NCBI GenBank assembly: GCA_025350695.1
Contig: JANXXI010000107.1
Location: 1 to 50,312 of the forward strand
Reading direction: 5' to 3'
Length of the DNA: 50,312 bases
Source: Acidobacteriota bacterium
GTDB lineage: Bacteria > Acidobacteriota > Terriglobia > Bryobacterales > Bryobacteraceae
Under the pieces are notes generated by a model that saw only the letters and a list, made by a program, of their open reading frames with translations, made no database searches and was not told the DNA's origin. Each line of letters starts with the position of its first letter. Position 1 is the first letter of the stretch. The position numbers and the translations under genes were made by a program. This document shows positions 42,018-50,312 of this stretch, piece after piece.

Positions 42018-43652
42018 TTAGGCAATCGAAATGGGCCCGCTCTTCGCCGAGAGTGTGCTGATTATTTCTTCACGCCGCTGTGCCGCCATCTCAACCGCTG
42101 AATCCGTCGCCACATAGTAGAACGCGCAAGCCAAAACCAAATCCACCGCCAGAACCAGGAAGAACAACCATTGTTCGCCGGATGCCCATCTTGCCGCGAA
42201 CGCCAGCAGAATAGGAATGTACATCACGGGGTACACCAGCATCATTAAAGCCTGCACTTTGCCCGGTGAATTGCTTCGCCATGATTGCTGAGGGTCCACG
42301 GGCTTCGGCTGATATACGCTGCCCAGGTTCCCCACGCCCAACAAAAAAATGATGTAAACCGTGCAAACCGCCGCTGCTTCGGCCAACTTCAACGGTGAAT
42401 GGGGAATCGGCAAAAACAAACCCACCAACACCATTAGCCAGAAACAGACTGTCAAGAAGAAGCAAGCCACAATGTTCTTGGCCCTCAGCACCAGATGAAA
42501 CGGCGTAGGCAACACGAACCAGTTTTGAGCCGCCGCCCGGTCGAAACCGAAGGTATTCAGAAATAGGTTTTCGGCCAACACCAGCATCGCGTACAAGCAG
42601 GTGAAGGTCAGGTAATTGTTCGACAACCAGGAAGTAGAAGGATCGGCGCCTTTCACCCGCAACATCTGCGGTAACCAAAGCAACTGTCCCAACGCGCAAG
42701 CCAACAAAAACAGCAGCCGGAACCGTGGCGCCCGCGAAAGAAAGCGTAACTCTTTTTCCACGATCGCGCCCACCGGATCACTGAAAAACCGTCCGGGCAA
42801 ACGGTAAAATGCCTCAAGCCACCCCGAAGCTGCCGCCACCTTATGGGAAGCGCGCGCCGCTTTTTGCTCCCCTGAATCGTCCATTCTTAGCATGCGCTCA
42901 AACTGCCGGCGCGCAAACACGTAAGCCAGCCCAATCCACGCCGCAAGCGCTGCCCATGCCCGCCAATCCCGCTCGCCACTGGCCAGCTTCCCCGCTGCCG
43001 ACCACGGCATGAAGCGATTCAACGGGGCCAGTTTTGCCCCGAGGCCAATTACCGTTGCGTTGTCATGCAGAAGGATCATACTCTGCGGAAGTAGCAACGC
43101 CAAAATCACCACGAGGAAACTAAGTTCCCGCAGATACTTGCGCTCCGCCAAGCGGTTCAACAGTTGCTTGGTTCCGGTGGAAAGTAATAGGTTAAACAGG
43201 CCGAAAAACGCGAGCGCCAGCGGAGCCCATAACCGCAGGTCGCGATTAATCGCCAAGCCCAGCATCGCGCCAAACAGAAAAATTCCCATCTCAATCGCGG
43301 TTGAAATTCGCAGGACTACTTCCAACGTGAACAGCTTCGAAACCGGTATTGGGTATATCATCAAACGGCGAATATCGATGTAAGCGCCGCTTGATCCAAG
43401 CAGTATCGGAAAACCTTGCCAAATGCAGGTCATGACGAACAGCAGGAAACCGGCGGAATCCGCCAGTCGTTTAGGAGAGACGATAGTCAGAACATAGGCC
43501 AGCATCGCGGCCCCCATCACCGTGCTTCCGTACCAGAGTAACGAAATCACGAAGGTGAGCACCGCCCCACCCTTGTTGGCGCGGGCATAGGCGTTTCGCA
43601 GCGTTTTTTGCTGCACCCAGAAGATCAGCCCTAACTGGCCAAATCTTTCCAA
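42018..43652 (-). CDS. ABC transporter membrane subunit
   Basis: 544 residues from a TTG at 43652, two bases after the stop of the ATPase gene; an ATG at 43706 would overlap that gene by 53 bp, so the start is uncertain. About twelve hydrophobic segments, arranged as two groups of six separated by a soluble stretch near residues 230-290. No solute-binding protein is encoded nearby, so this is an export-type system. Substrate unknown. Ends 39 bp from the Xre/RES operators. Confidence 0.78.
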   Translation of the reverse strand: MERFGQLGLIFWVQQKTLRNAYARANKGGAVLTFVISLLWYGSTVMGAAMLAYVLTIVSPKRLADSAGFLLFVMTCIWQGFPILLGSSGAYIDIRRLMIYPIPVSKLFTLEVVLRISTAIEMGIFLFGAMLGLAINRDLRLWAPLALAFFGLFNLLLSTGTKQLLNRLAERKYLRELSFLVVILALLLPQSMILLHDNATVIGLGAKLAPLNRFMPWSAAGKLASGERDWRAWAALAAWIGLAYVFARRQFERMLRMDDSGEQKAARASHKVAAASGWLEAFYRLPGRFFSDPVGAIVEKELRFLSRAPRFRLLFLLACALGQLLWLPQMLRVKGADPSTSWLSNNYLTFTCLYAMLVLAENLFLNTFGFDRAAAQNWFVLPTPFHLVLRAKNIVACFFLTVCFWLMVLVGLFLPIPHSPLKLAEAAAVCTVYIIFLLGVGNLGSVYQPKPVDPQQSWRSNSPGKVQALMMLVYPVMYIPILLAFAARWASGEQWLFFLVLAVDLVLACAFYYVATDSAVEMAAQRREEIISTLSAKSGPISIA

Positions 43653-43653
43653 A

Positions 43654-44463
43654 CTATAACCATTCCAAATGTTCGCGCAGACGGCTACCGCCCACGGCGC
43701 GCACAAATATGTCTTCCAGCGTTTCGGTCCCGTGACGTAAGTTAGTCAGCGTGTCGTCAATCACTAATTTGCCTTCGTGGATGATAGCCACGCGATCACA
43801 CAGCCTCTCCACCACTTCAAGGACATGCGTCGTTAGAAAGATGGTCGCCCCACCCTTCACCAAATCCTGCAGGATATCCTTCATCAGCCGCGCGCCAACA
43901 ACATCCACGCCCTCAAACGGCTCATCCATCAGAAAAAGCTTCGGCCGGTGAATCAACGCGGCGGCCATTGCCACGCGCTTACGCATGCCCTTCGAATACT
44001 GCCAAATCAATGTGCGCTGCTCGTTGTCCATCTCAAACAGAGCCATCAATTCCCGAGCGCGTTCGCGCGCCACTTGCCCCGGCAAAGAATACATGCGTCC
44101 CACAAATTCCAGAAATTCAAGGCCGGTCAAATGGTCGAACAGTAATGTGTCATCGGGAACAAGGCCAATCTGTCTCTTGATCGCAAGCGCCTGCTCCGGC
44201 ATCGGCAATCCAAGCAACTCGATTGTGCCGGAACTCGCCGCGGCCAATCCCATTAGCATCTTAATAGTGGTGGTTTTGCCTGCACCGTTCGGTCCAAGGA
44301 ATCCAAAAAAGCACCCGCGAGGCACCGAAAAAGTCAGATCATCGACGGCGATTTTGTCCCCATATACTTTATGAAGGTGGCTAACGGAAACTGCGGGTGA
44401 CGACGGCAGCGGCGGCGGTGCAGCCTCGGCTACGCCTGACGGAACAAGATCCTCATTCTCCAT
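43654..44463 (-). CDS. ABC transporter ATP-binding protein
   Basis: 269 residues. Walker A is GPNGAGKTT (Lys63), the Q-loop is in KRQIGLVPDD, the signature is YSKGMRKRV (a variant of LSGGQ), Walker B is LFLMDEPFEG, and the H-loop is in LTTHVLE. A proline-rich N-terminal extension of about 25 residues precedes the domain. It pairs with the membrane subunit encoded immediately downstream. The DEPFEGVD sequence and SKGMRKRV place it with drug- or bacteriocin-type exporters (CcmA-like). Confidence 0.9.
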   Translation of the reverse strand: MENEDLVPSGVAEAAPPPLPSSPAVSVSHLHKVYGDKIAVDDLTFSVPRGCFFGFLGPNGAGKTTTIKMLMGLAAASSGTIELLGLPMPEQALAIKRQIGLVPDDTLLFDHLTGLEFLEFVGRMYSLPGQVARERARELMALFEMDNEQRTLIWQYSKGMRKRVAMAAALIHRPKLFLMDEPFEGVDVVGARLMKDILQDLVKGGATIFLTTHVLEVVERLCDRVAIIHEGKLVIDDTLTNLRHGTETLEDIFVRAVGGSRLREHLEWL

Positions 44464-44482
44464 GGACTTACTTTATTTTAGA

Positions 44483-47400
44483 TCACTTCCCGTCCCCGCC
44501 TGCCTTGTGATAATTCGGAAAAGCAGGCCGCCTCAACTTTGGCGCCGGATTTCTCTTCAACTCCTCCATCACCACCTCCACCGCCCGTTCCAATTGTGGA
44601 TCGCGCCCCTGCCGCACCAGCGCTGGGTCGTGCTCCACCTCAATATCCGGGCCCACGCCAATATTCTCAACTTCCCACTCGCCAGTAATCGGATTATAAA
44701 CACCACTTGCTGGAGCGGTCACAAACCCGCCATCCATCAACGCCGGTGAGCCCGCCATTCCTACCAGACCTCCCCACGTCCGCGTCCCAATCAGCCTCCC
44801 GGCGCCAGACCGTTTGAAGTACCACGGCATCGCGTCGCCGCCCGACCCCGCGCGCTCATTAATCAACATCACCTTCGGCCCGAAAATGCCCTGAGGTTGC
44901 ACCGGGTCCTCGCCAATCCGATTCGCCAGCGCCGACATGGGCTTGCGATTCATAATCTCGGCAATATCGGTCGCAAGCAATCCGCCACCATTGAATCGCT
45001 CATCCATGATCGCCGCCTGCTTGCCGATCTGGGCATAAAAATAACGATTGAATGCCGTCAATCCGCCATTCGACGTATCGGGCATATAAATATAGGCCAC
45101 CTGCCCATTCGTCATTTTCTCAACCTTGCGCCGATTCCCTTCGATCCACGCCAAATTGCGCAACCCGTTCTCACTCGTCACAGGCACAACAGTAACTTCG
45201 CGCGCCCCTTTGCCCGACGCATCCGGCCCAACCTTCAACACTACCGCCTTGCCCGCCAACCCCTCGAAGAAGCTGTGCACGTTGTCTTGCGCTCGCACTT
45301 GGCGACCATTCACCGACAATAGAAACTCGCCGGCCTTCACGTTCACGCCAGGCTGAGTAAGTGGCGCCGTCAACTGCGGGTTCCAATTCTCGCCGTTATA
45401 AACGCGGCTGAAGCGATACCGGCCATCGGCGACTTCATAATCCGCCCCCAACAATCCGGTAACCACGCGCTTCACTTCCGGTAAGTCACCACCGCCTGTT
45501 CCTAAATGGCCGACTACCATGTTACCCAGCATCTCCTGAAACAAGTAAGTCAGATCCTGACGGGAGGCGATGTTACGAAGATACGGTTCATACTTCTTCT
45601 CCGCCGCTTTTAAGTCGAAACCATGTACGTTGCGATCATAGAACCAATCCCTCTCCACACGAAACGCCTCGCGATACATCTGTTTCCATTCCTCAGACGG
45701 GTCGACGCGAACTTCAATGCCGTCCGTCTTCAATCCGCCTTGCGCTGGACCACCCGGCGCGGGAGGAGACGCAGCGGCCCCGGAACCAGTAGCCATCGGC
45801 CGCAGCGCCGCGATCATCCAATTTCCACCCTGCTGGTAAAGTGCCTTGTCTCCACCGTGTGACATCACAAACCCGTTCACGCCCATCAACGGCATATCAC
45901 TCTTTCGCGCCTTAAGGTCGTACCGGTGCACAATTTGTCCGAAGCTCGGAGGGCCGTCTGTTGGAGGGGCCACATTCATAGCGGGAAGCTCCAACGCCAA
46001 TAGAACGCCGGGTTTCGCGACCTGCAGGCTCATGTAACGGCGCGCCGGCATGGGGACCGAAAGGATGCGTTGATCGATTCCGTCCAAATCCACCTTGATG
46101 TCCTTCACCTCGGCGGCCCCCGGCTTCGGTTTCGCCTCAGCGGCCTTCGGTTCATCCGTCGCCAGTTTTGGCCCCTCGCCTGGCTTAGCGGCATCCGCTG
46201 CGGGCTTGGAAGGGTCCGTGGGCTTTTCCTCGTCACTTTCCGGAGCAAACGGCGACGGCAGTGTCTTATCCAACACCGCCAGATAAATCGAACTGCTCGA
46301 TGTTCTCGAAACCGCATGAATGTCCAGGCCCAAACTTTCACCGGAATTGGTGCTGGCGGTAAAGTAAAGGTACTTACCCTCTTTGTCGAAAACGGGACTC
46401 GCGGCATCGCTCATGCCATCGGTGATCTGCGTTGATTTCCCGCCGGCTAACGAGTACAAATGCACCGCGCTCAAGTTATTCGGCAAGACCTTCGAGTAAG
46501 TCAACCACTTACTGTCCGGAGACCAGTTTCCCGCAATGTTCCCCGTCCGCATCTGGCTGTGATCCGCGTCAACCTGAACCTGCTTCTTCGTCCCCAGGTC
46601 CACGTACCAAAGCTTGCTGAAGCTATCCATCAACGACACCTTCTTGCTGTCTGGCGAAAACCGCAACCCCGTGTAGAATCCCGGCTTCAACTCAATCTTC
46701 ACCGGCTCCCCATCCCCGCTTTGCGGCCGCAGATGCAAGGCGTACTCGCCTGATTCGTCCGACAAATAAGCGATCGTCTTCCCATCCGGCGACCACTGCG
46801 GATCGCGTTCCATCACGCCTGTCGTGTTCGTCAGGTTACGCGGGTTGCCCTTCTCCGCCGGCACCGTCAAAATCTCGCCTCGCGCCGCAAACACCGCCCG
46901 TGCCCCATTTGGCGACACCGCCCCGCTTCCCAACTTCTTGCCGACATTCACAAGCTTTACCCGCAGTTCCGGCAAATCGCCGTGTACTCGAATCGGGACC
47001 TGCTTGGTCTTGCCCGATTTCAAATCGTAAAGGCCGATGCTGCCGAACTGTTCGTAGACAATGGCATCTGGCCCCAATGACGCCGATTTCATGTCCAGGT
47101 TCTTGTTTGGAACCACTTCCTTTACCGCCTTCGATTTCACGTCATAAGAGAACAGCGTTGCCGCCCCGTTGCGATCAGAAAGGAAGAACACCCGATCCCC
47201 AGCCCACATCGGGTTAAAGTCATTGGAATTCGTCCGCGGCACTTTGGTAATGCTGCTATCGGCAAGCTGGGCCAGCCATATCCTTGAGGTCGCTCCACCG
47301 CGGTATTTTTTCCACATTTGGAACGCCCTGGCCGTCGGTTCGTACGCGATCGATTGGCCATCTGGAGAGTACGCCGCCTGATACCCCGACGGCAGAGGCA

Positions 47401-47830
47401 GCTTTTCCTCAACGCCTCCATCTGCGGAAACGCTAAACATTTCCTCGAAACGCGAGTAGGCCGTCCGCGGTGAACTAAACAGTATTCGTTTGCCATCCGG
47501 GCTCCAACCCATCACCCGGTCCGCGGCAGGGTGCCAGGTTAGACGCCTCGGAACGCCGCCGGCCGCCGGAATGACGAACACATCCACATTGCCGTCATAC
47601 TCGCCAGTGAAGGCGATGCGCGTTCCATCGGGCGAAAATGCCGGGTCTGATTCATACCCGGCGCCGCTCGTCAGTCGACTTGCATCGCCGCCAGTGCGCG
47701 GCACGCTCCACAAATCACCGGCATAAACGAACACAATGTGGGTTTTGTTAAGGGCCGGCTTCTGAAGCAGTAACGGCTCATCAGCAAACAATGTCGCGGC
47801 AAGCAGCAGGCAGAGTGTAACAAATCGCAT
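44483..47830 (-). CDS. Tricorn-type S41 protease with beta-propeller
   Basis: 1115 residues with a signal peptide (VTLCLLLAATLFA). WD40/TolB-like propeller repeats fill about residues 30-500 (SPDGTRIAF, SPDGKRILF, SPDGQSIAY, SPDGKTIAY). A Pro/Ala/Lys-rich linker follows (about 530-575), then a second region, a PDZ domain (about 830-900, AGEFLLSVNGRQV) and the S41 domain with the nucleophile S996 in NERAGSGGDAMPW. A His in VVGHLGTGGGD is the likely partner. Length and order match tricorn proteases, here secreted, that trim peptides to small products. Single-gene unit. Confidence 0.88.
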   Translation of the reverse strand: MRFVTLCLLLAATLFADEPLLLQKPALNKTHIVFVYAGDLWSVPRTGGDASRLTSGAGYESDPAFSPDGTRIAFTGEYDGNVDVFVIPAAGGVPRRLTWHPAADRVMGWSPDGKRILFSSPRTAYSRFEEMFSVSADGGVEEKLPLPSGYQAAYSPDGQSIAYEPTARAFQMWKKYRGGATSRIWLAQLADSSITKVPRTNSNDFNPMWAGDRVFFLSDRNGAATLFSYDVKSKAVKEVVPNKNLDMKSASLGPDAIVYEQFGSIGLYDLKSGKTKQVPIRVHGDLPELRVKLVNVGKKLGSGAVSPNGARAVFAARGEILTVPAEKGNPRNLTNTTGVMERDPQWSPDGKTIAYLSDESGEYALHLRPQSGDGEPVKIELKPGFYTGLRFSPDSKKVSLMDSFSKLWYVDLGTKKQVQVDADHSQMRTGNIAGNWSPDSKWLTYSKVLPNNLSAVHLYSLAGGKSTQITDGMSDAASPVFDKEGKYLYFTASTNSGESLGLDIHAVSRTSSSSIYLAVLDKTLPSPFAPESDEEKPTDPSKPAADAAKPGEGPKLATDEPKAAEAKPKPGAAEVKDIKVDLDGIDQRILSVPMPARRYMSLQVAKPGVLLALELPAMNVAPPTDGPPSFGQIVHRYDLKARKSDMPLMGVNGFVMSHGGDKALYQQGGNWMIAALRPMATGSGAAASPPAPGGPAQGGLKTDGIEVRVDPSEEWKQMYREAFRVERDWFYDRNVHGFDLKAAEKKYEPYLRNIASRQDLTYLFQEMLGNMVVGHLGTGGGDLPEVKRVVTGLLGADYEVADGRYRFSRVYNGENWNPQLTAPLTQPGVNVKAGEFLLSVNGRQVRAQDNVHSFFEGLAGKAVVLKVGPDASGKGAREVTVVPVTSENGLRNLAWIEGNRRKVEKMTNGQVAYIYMPDTSNGGLTAFNRYFYAQIGKQAAIMDERFNGGGLLATDIAEIMNRKPMSALANRIGEDPVQPQGIFGPKVMLINERAGSGGDAMPWYFKRSGAGRLIGTRTWGGLVGMAGSPALMDGGFVTAPASGVYNPITGEWEVENIGVGPDIEVEHDPALVRQGRDPQLERAVEVVMEELKRNPAPKLRRPAFPNYHKAGGDGK

Positions 47831-47912
47831 GAATCCTCCAGGCTATTGTTGTAGCTTACAGGATTTCAAGTGAAGGAGCCAAGCTCTGTAAATGCCCGGC
47901 TCCCGATCCCAC

Positions 47913-48713
47913 CTACTTACGAATAATATCCAGAATCTTAAACGTCCGGATCATTGCCACATCCCGCAATTCCCGGCCCCGATCCAGATACTGTTGATAG
48001 CTACCGTCCGGGTGAGCCTTCTTAAACCAAGCATCCATCTGCGCAGTTGGCGGGGCCTCCGCCATTGCCGTCTCGCCGTTTTTGTAGATCCAAAGCTCAA
48101 CGGCGTTATAAGGATCCTGCGACCCGCGGAACAAGACGTTACGCACGGTCCACGTCCGATGCCGGCCGCTCAGCATAATCTGCTCCATCATCGGCTTGCG
48201 CTCCTTTTGCATGTACTGCGCGAAATCGGCCTGCTTGTGGGGCGCTATCTTCAGGTAGTAAGCACGAACGAAATCGCCCTTCTCCACCTTCGGATCCAGG
48301 CCCGCCACGCTGACGCTCCGGATCCGGGAAACGCTGTCGAACATCTCGGCCGATTTGGCGAGCCGTTCCTCGCGAGACATGCCAGCACCCTGTTCCCCAG
48401 CCTTGTTATAAGCGTCCGTAGCTTCGGCTTCAAACGGCTTCGTGGAGGAAATCGTGTAAGTATGAGTGTACCCGGCATCATACGCGCCAGGCTCCACCAA
48501 TCGGCTCAGTGAATAGGAAGTGATTATTCCTTGGTCCACTCGCGCCTTCATGGCTTTGCGAAAAGTGTTGTTAAGGTAGTCTTCGCAAGCGGTGCGATTC
48601 CCCGGTTTGCATTTGATGTATGTAGACATCTGATAGGTGCGTGGCGTCTGAGCAATCAAAGTGGCGCCGAACGCCACCACGCTTGCGAAAATCATGTAGT
48701 TTCTGCGATTCAT
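47913..48713 (-). CDS. Secreted protein of unknown function under a sequestered ribosome site
   Basis: 266 residues with a signal peptide (MIFASVVAFGATLIAQ). Sequence features such as PGNRTACEDYLNN, KPMMEQIMLSGRHRTWTVR and NAVELWIYKNG suggest two related alpha/beta halves, like a ferredoxin-fold or NIPSNAP-type barrel, but this is only an impression. AAGGAG lies eight bases before the ATG at 48713 and is completely inside a long stem. No neighbour explains its role. Confidence 0.65.
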   Translation of the reverse strand: MNRRNYMIFASVVAFGATLIAQTPRTYQMSTYIKCKPGNRTACEDYLNNTFRKAMKARVDQGIITSYSLSRLVEPGAYDAGYTHTYTISSTKPFEAEATDAYNKAGEQGAGMSREERLAKSAEMFDSVSRIRSVSVAGLDPKVEKGDFVRAYYLKIAPHKQADFAQYMQKERKPMMEQIMLSGRHRTWTVRNVLFRGSQDPYNAVELWIYKNGETAMAEAPPTAQMDAWFKKAHPDGSYQQYLDRGRELRDVAMIRTFKILDIIRK

Positions 48714-48772
48714 GCTTGTCTCCTTGAAAGTCCGGCGCCTTCGAATAGCCGGACCGTTTCAAGGAGACAAGC
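48714..48772 (-). promoter_or_regulatory. Long inverted repeat burying the Shine-Dalgarno
   Basis: Arms 48714-48736 and 48748-48772 are complementary over 23 bp with a single 2-nt bulge, around an 11-nt loop. In the mRNA of the downstream gene the second arm includes AAGGAGACAAGC directly before the ATG. The stem would prevent ribosome entry unless opened. Confidence 0.7.
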
Positions 48773-48811
48773 GTAAGGTCAAAAGAAACCCCGCCAAAAA
48801 AATGGACCCCG

Positions 48812-49649
48812 TTAGTAAATAAACCGGCTCCCCTCAACCAGCCCATCTCCGGAGCCAAACCCGGCCCAAGCCGCAAGCGCCGCGTCCGACTGCTCCCGCT
48901 TCATCGAATAAATCTCACCGCCAATCACGCTGCCGCCTGATACCAGCCGCACACGCCCGGCCCCAGCCTTGTCAGGATCAGTATAGGCAACCACATCCGA
49001 TGCCAAGCCGGCCTGATCCATCGCCCGCTGAAACGCCGCCATCGCTCCCGCCAACTGACCCAATACCCCAGCCGTCTGCGCCTCTCGATCTCCAACCGCA
49101 ACTGTCCCGCTCATCGAGGCCACAAACAATTGCACCGGTCCTGCCCCGCCAACAATTAAGCCGGCAGCCTGCCGCAATTGCCGGCCGATAGCAGTGCTTG
49201 GAAACTCAACCGGCGCGCGATTCGGCGCCAACCACCCCGGACGGCGTTAGCAGCCGCAGCCCGCTCGAAAGCCCGAACGCCTTTCCTTCGGAATGCAACA
49301 CATCCGCCCCAACGGCCCGCATCATCCAGCCTGGCACCGAGTATCCGCCAGACACAAAATCACGATCCGTATCCCCAACCCCTGGCTCCACCAAAACGGC
49401 TAGGGATCGGCTATCGAACATTCGCCGGGCCTCGCCCAGCGAAGGGTGCAGTCCAAGGTTGACTCGCGATCTGGCCGAAATAACCGCCAATGGCGACCTG
49501 GCCAACAACATTTCTTGAGTATCGGTGGTGGATAGGCGTATGGCCACAACGGCGCGTCGCGCGGATGCAGCGGTGGCAAGTTTGCTTCCTAAAACAGCAG
49601 TGGCAAGGCCGCAGAAAACCTGCCTTCTGCTGGGGGTCACTTTAGACAT
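48812..49649 (-). pseudogene. Frameshifted DUF1501-like exported protein
   Basis: Two overlapping frames make one protein. Frame one (49649-49206) has a Tat leader (SRRQVFCGLATAVLGSKLAT), GLHPSLGEARRMFDSRSLAV and SGGYSVPGWMMRAV, and stops at 49206-49208. Frame two (48812-49231) continues with VEFPSTAIGRQLRQAAGLI, QLFVASMSGTVAV, GVLGQLAGAMAAFQRAMDQA and VSGGSVIGGEIY, which are the order of DUF1501 proteins. A one-base shift near 49210-49230 joins them. At ~275 residues even the repaired product is shorter than usual (about 380-450) and lacks conserved His-rich parts. Sequencing error is possible. Confidence 0.5.
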
Positions 49650-50210
49650 TGATTTGGTCCTCCAGGACAGGATTGTCCTTAGGAGCAGTGTGAACCGAGA
49701 GTCCTGGTTAAACCAAAATAAAAACGTACCTAAGTAGTTTTAATTCAGTATTTTGCCCACATTTGTGGCGCCCGGTTGCCCTTCGGAGCCGTGCTGTCTC
49801 AGCTTAACTCCCTAACAAACCTTTTAGCCGATTCCCGGTTCCGATAAGCGCTCACATCCGACCAGGCATGGTAGTGGGGGACTTGGAAACCCATCCGAAG
49901 GACCCACAAGCGTATCTGCGTTCGGGCGTTCTACTGGATCGATGGATAGGAATGTGCCCGGCTAAGCCCCAACACTGTTCACCTAGGTTTCTAGCGTGAC
50001 TATCGCTGCTTTCCAAACGGACCTTCCGACCAGCCCGATGGAATCGGGGGGTTCTTTGGACCCGTATGCTCAAAGACGCGGCTGGGCTAGGATTATTCCT
50101 AAATTCGCATTTTTTCTTGACATTGCCCCCCCCTTATCACTTATTCTCCAGTTGTATATCCACCGAAATTCAGAAATAGTACTGAAGTATTTCAGGAAAT
50201 AGGATCACCA
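49650..50210. other. Intergenic region between divergent genes
   Basis: About 560 bp with no credible gene. It contains a hairpin AGGACA-GGAT-TGTCCT at 49664-49679 close to the DUF1501-like start and, near the right end, TTGACA at 50117-50122 with CTTATT 17 bp downstream as a weak promoter for the final gene. The middle shows nothing I recognise. Confidence 0.4.
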
Positions 50211-50312
50211 ATGCACCGCTATAAACGATCAATTCGCCATCTTCTCCCCGCAGCCCTATCGCTCGGGGTCCTCACCTTCGCCCAATCTCCACAAGCCAAC
50301 AACTCCGTGAAG
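50211..50312 (+). CDS. Start of a secreted protein, cut by the window edge
   Basis: The ATG at 50211 begins 34 visible residues: a basic start (HRYKRSIRH), a hydrophobic core (LLPAALSLGVLTFAQ) and a processed-looking QSPQANNSVK. Clearly a signal peptide. The purine-rich AGGAAATAGGA precedes it. The rest is outside the window, so the product cannot be named. Confidence 0.65.
   Translation, partial: MHRYKRSIRHLLPAALSLGVLTFAQSPQANNSVK

Noticed and set aside
48714-48772. Insertion-sequence ends or a MITE
   Set aside because: No target duplication or transposase; one arm coincides exactly with the ribosome site and ends at the ATG, which fits regulation better.
1-50312. CRISPR array, tRNA or rRNA genes
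   Set aside because: No regularly spaced repeats, cloverleaf-like stretches or ribosomal RNA landmarks were noticed on either strand.

Overview
The window looks like soil Acidobacteriota DNA, most probably from the Bryobacteraceae/Solibacter side. I infer this from moderately high GC, two giant Cna_B/carboxypeptidase-regulatory TonB-dependent receptors, a duplicated MacB-type orphan permease, a PmoA-family protein, Tat-exported mandelate-racemase-like enzymes, a DUF1501 relative and an ECF sigma/CHAT locus. I saw no rRNA, tRNA, CRISPR array, integrase or intact insertion sequence. Everything here is read by eye from the sequence; no search was run.

Layout. 1-3181: two tandem membrane proteins of GT-C/TMTC type, the first lacking the N-terminal half of its paralogue. 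3208-6689: class I ribonucleotide reductase nrdAB behind a strong sigma-70 promoter and a leader carrying the 5' half of a cobalamin-riboswitch-like core. 6714-11417: secreted hydrolase, secreted M24 aminopeptidase, chorismate-lyase-like protein and, on the other strand, a 4-hydroxyproline epimerase plus DapA-family pair, suggesting use of (hydroxy)proline peptides. 11592-12976: gene debris and a small membrane protein with two palindromic operator-like sites. 12977-21328: two enolase-superfamily enzymes, a TonB-dependent receptor, an SMP-30 lactonase, a Uma2 nuclease-like protein, a cytochrome c and an orphan DUF433 antitoxin. 21390-25377: ADOP permease, a 700-bp gap with hairpin repeats, and an Rpn/DUF4351 protein. 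25546-31819: PmoA-like protein, second TonB-dependent receptor, ROK regulator and an alpha/beta hydrolase.

32008-36679 is the most interesting block: ECF sigma factor, zinc-finger anti-sigma factor, a protein I cannot name, and a TPR-CHAT protease, tightly packed on one strand. It reads as a protease-controlled sigma-factor switch and resembles in outline the sigma/TPR-CHAT modules of type III-E CRISPR loci, but without any CRISPR part. It is followed by a BlaI/M56-TonB pair (36669-38770) under a perfect 13-bp-arm palindrome covering promoter and start codon, a secreted hypothetical protein, a CoA-transferase, a Xre/RES toxin-antitoxin pair with two operators, an ABC exporter and a tricorn-type protease.

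The right end (47913-50312) carries a secreted 266-residue protein whose Shine-Dalgarno is buried in a 23-bp stem directly before its ATG, a frameshifted DUF1501-like gene, and the start of a further secreted protein. Several genes seem to be transcribed from promoters whose -10 box lies only 6-8 nt before the ATG, which suggests leaderless mRNAs.
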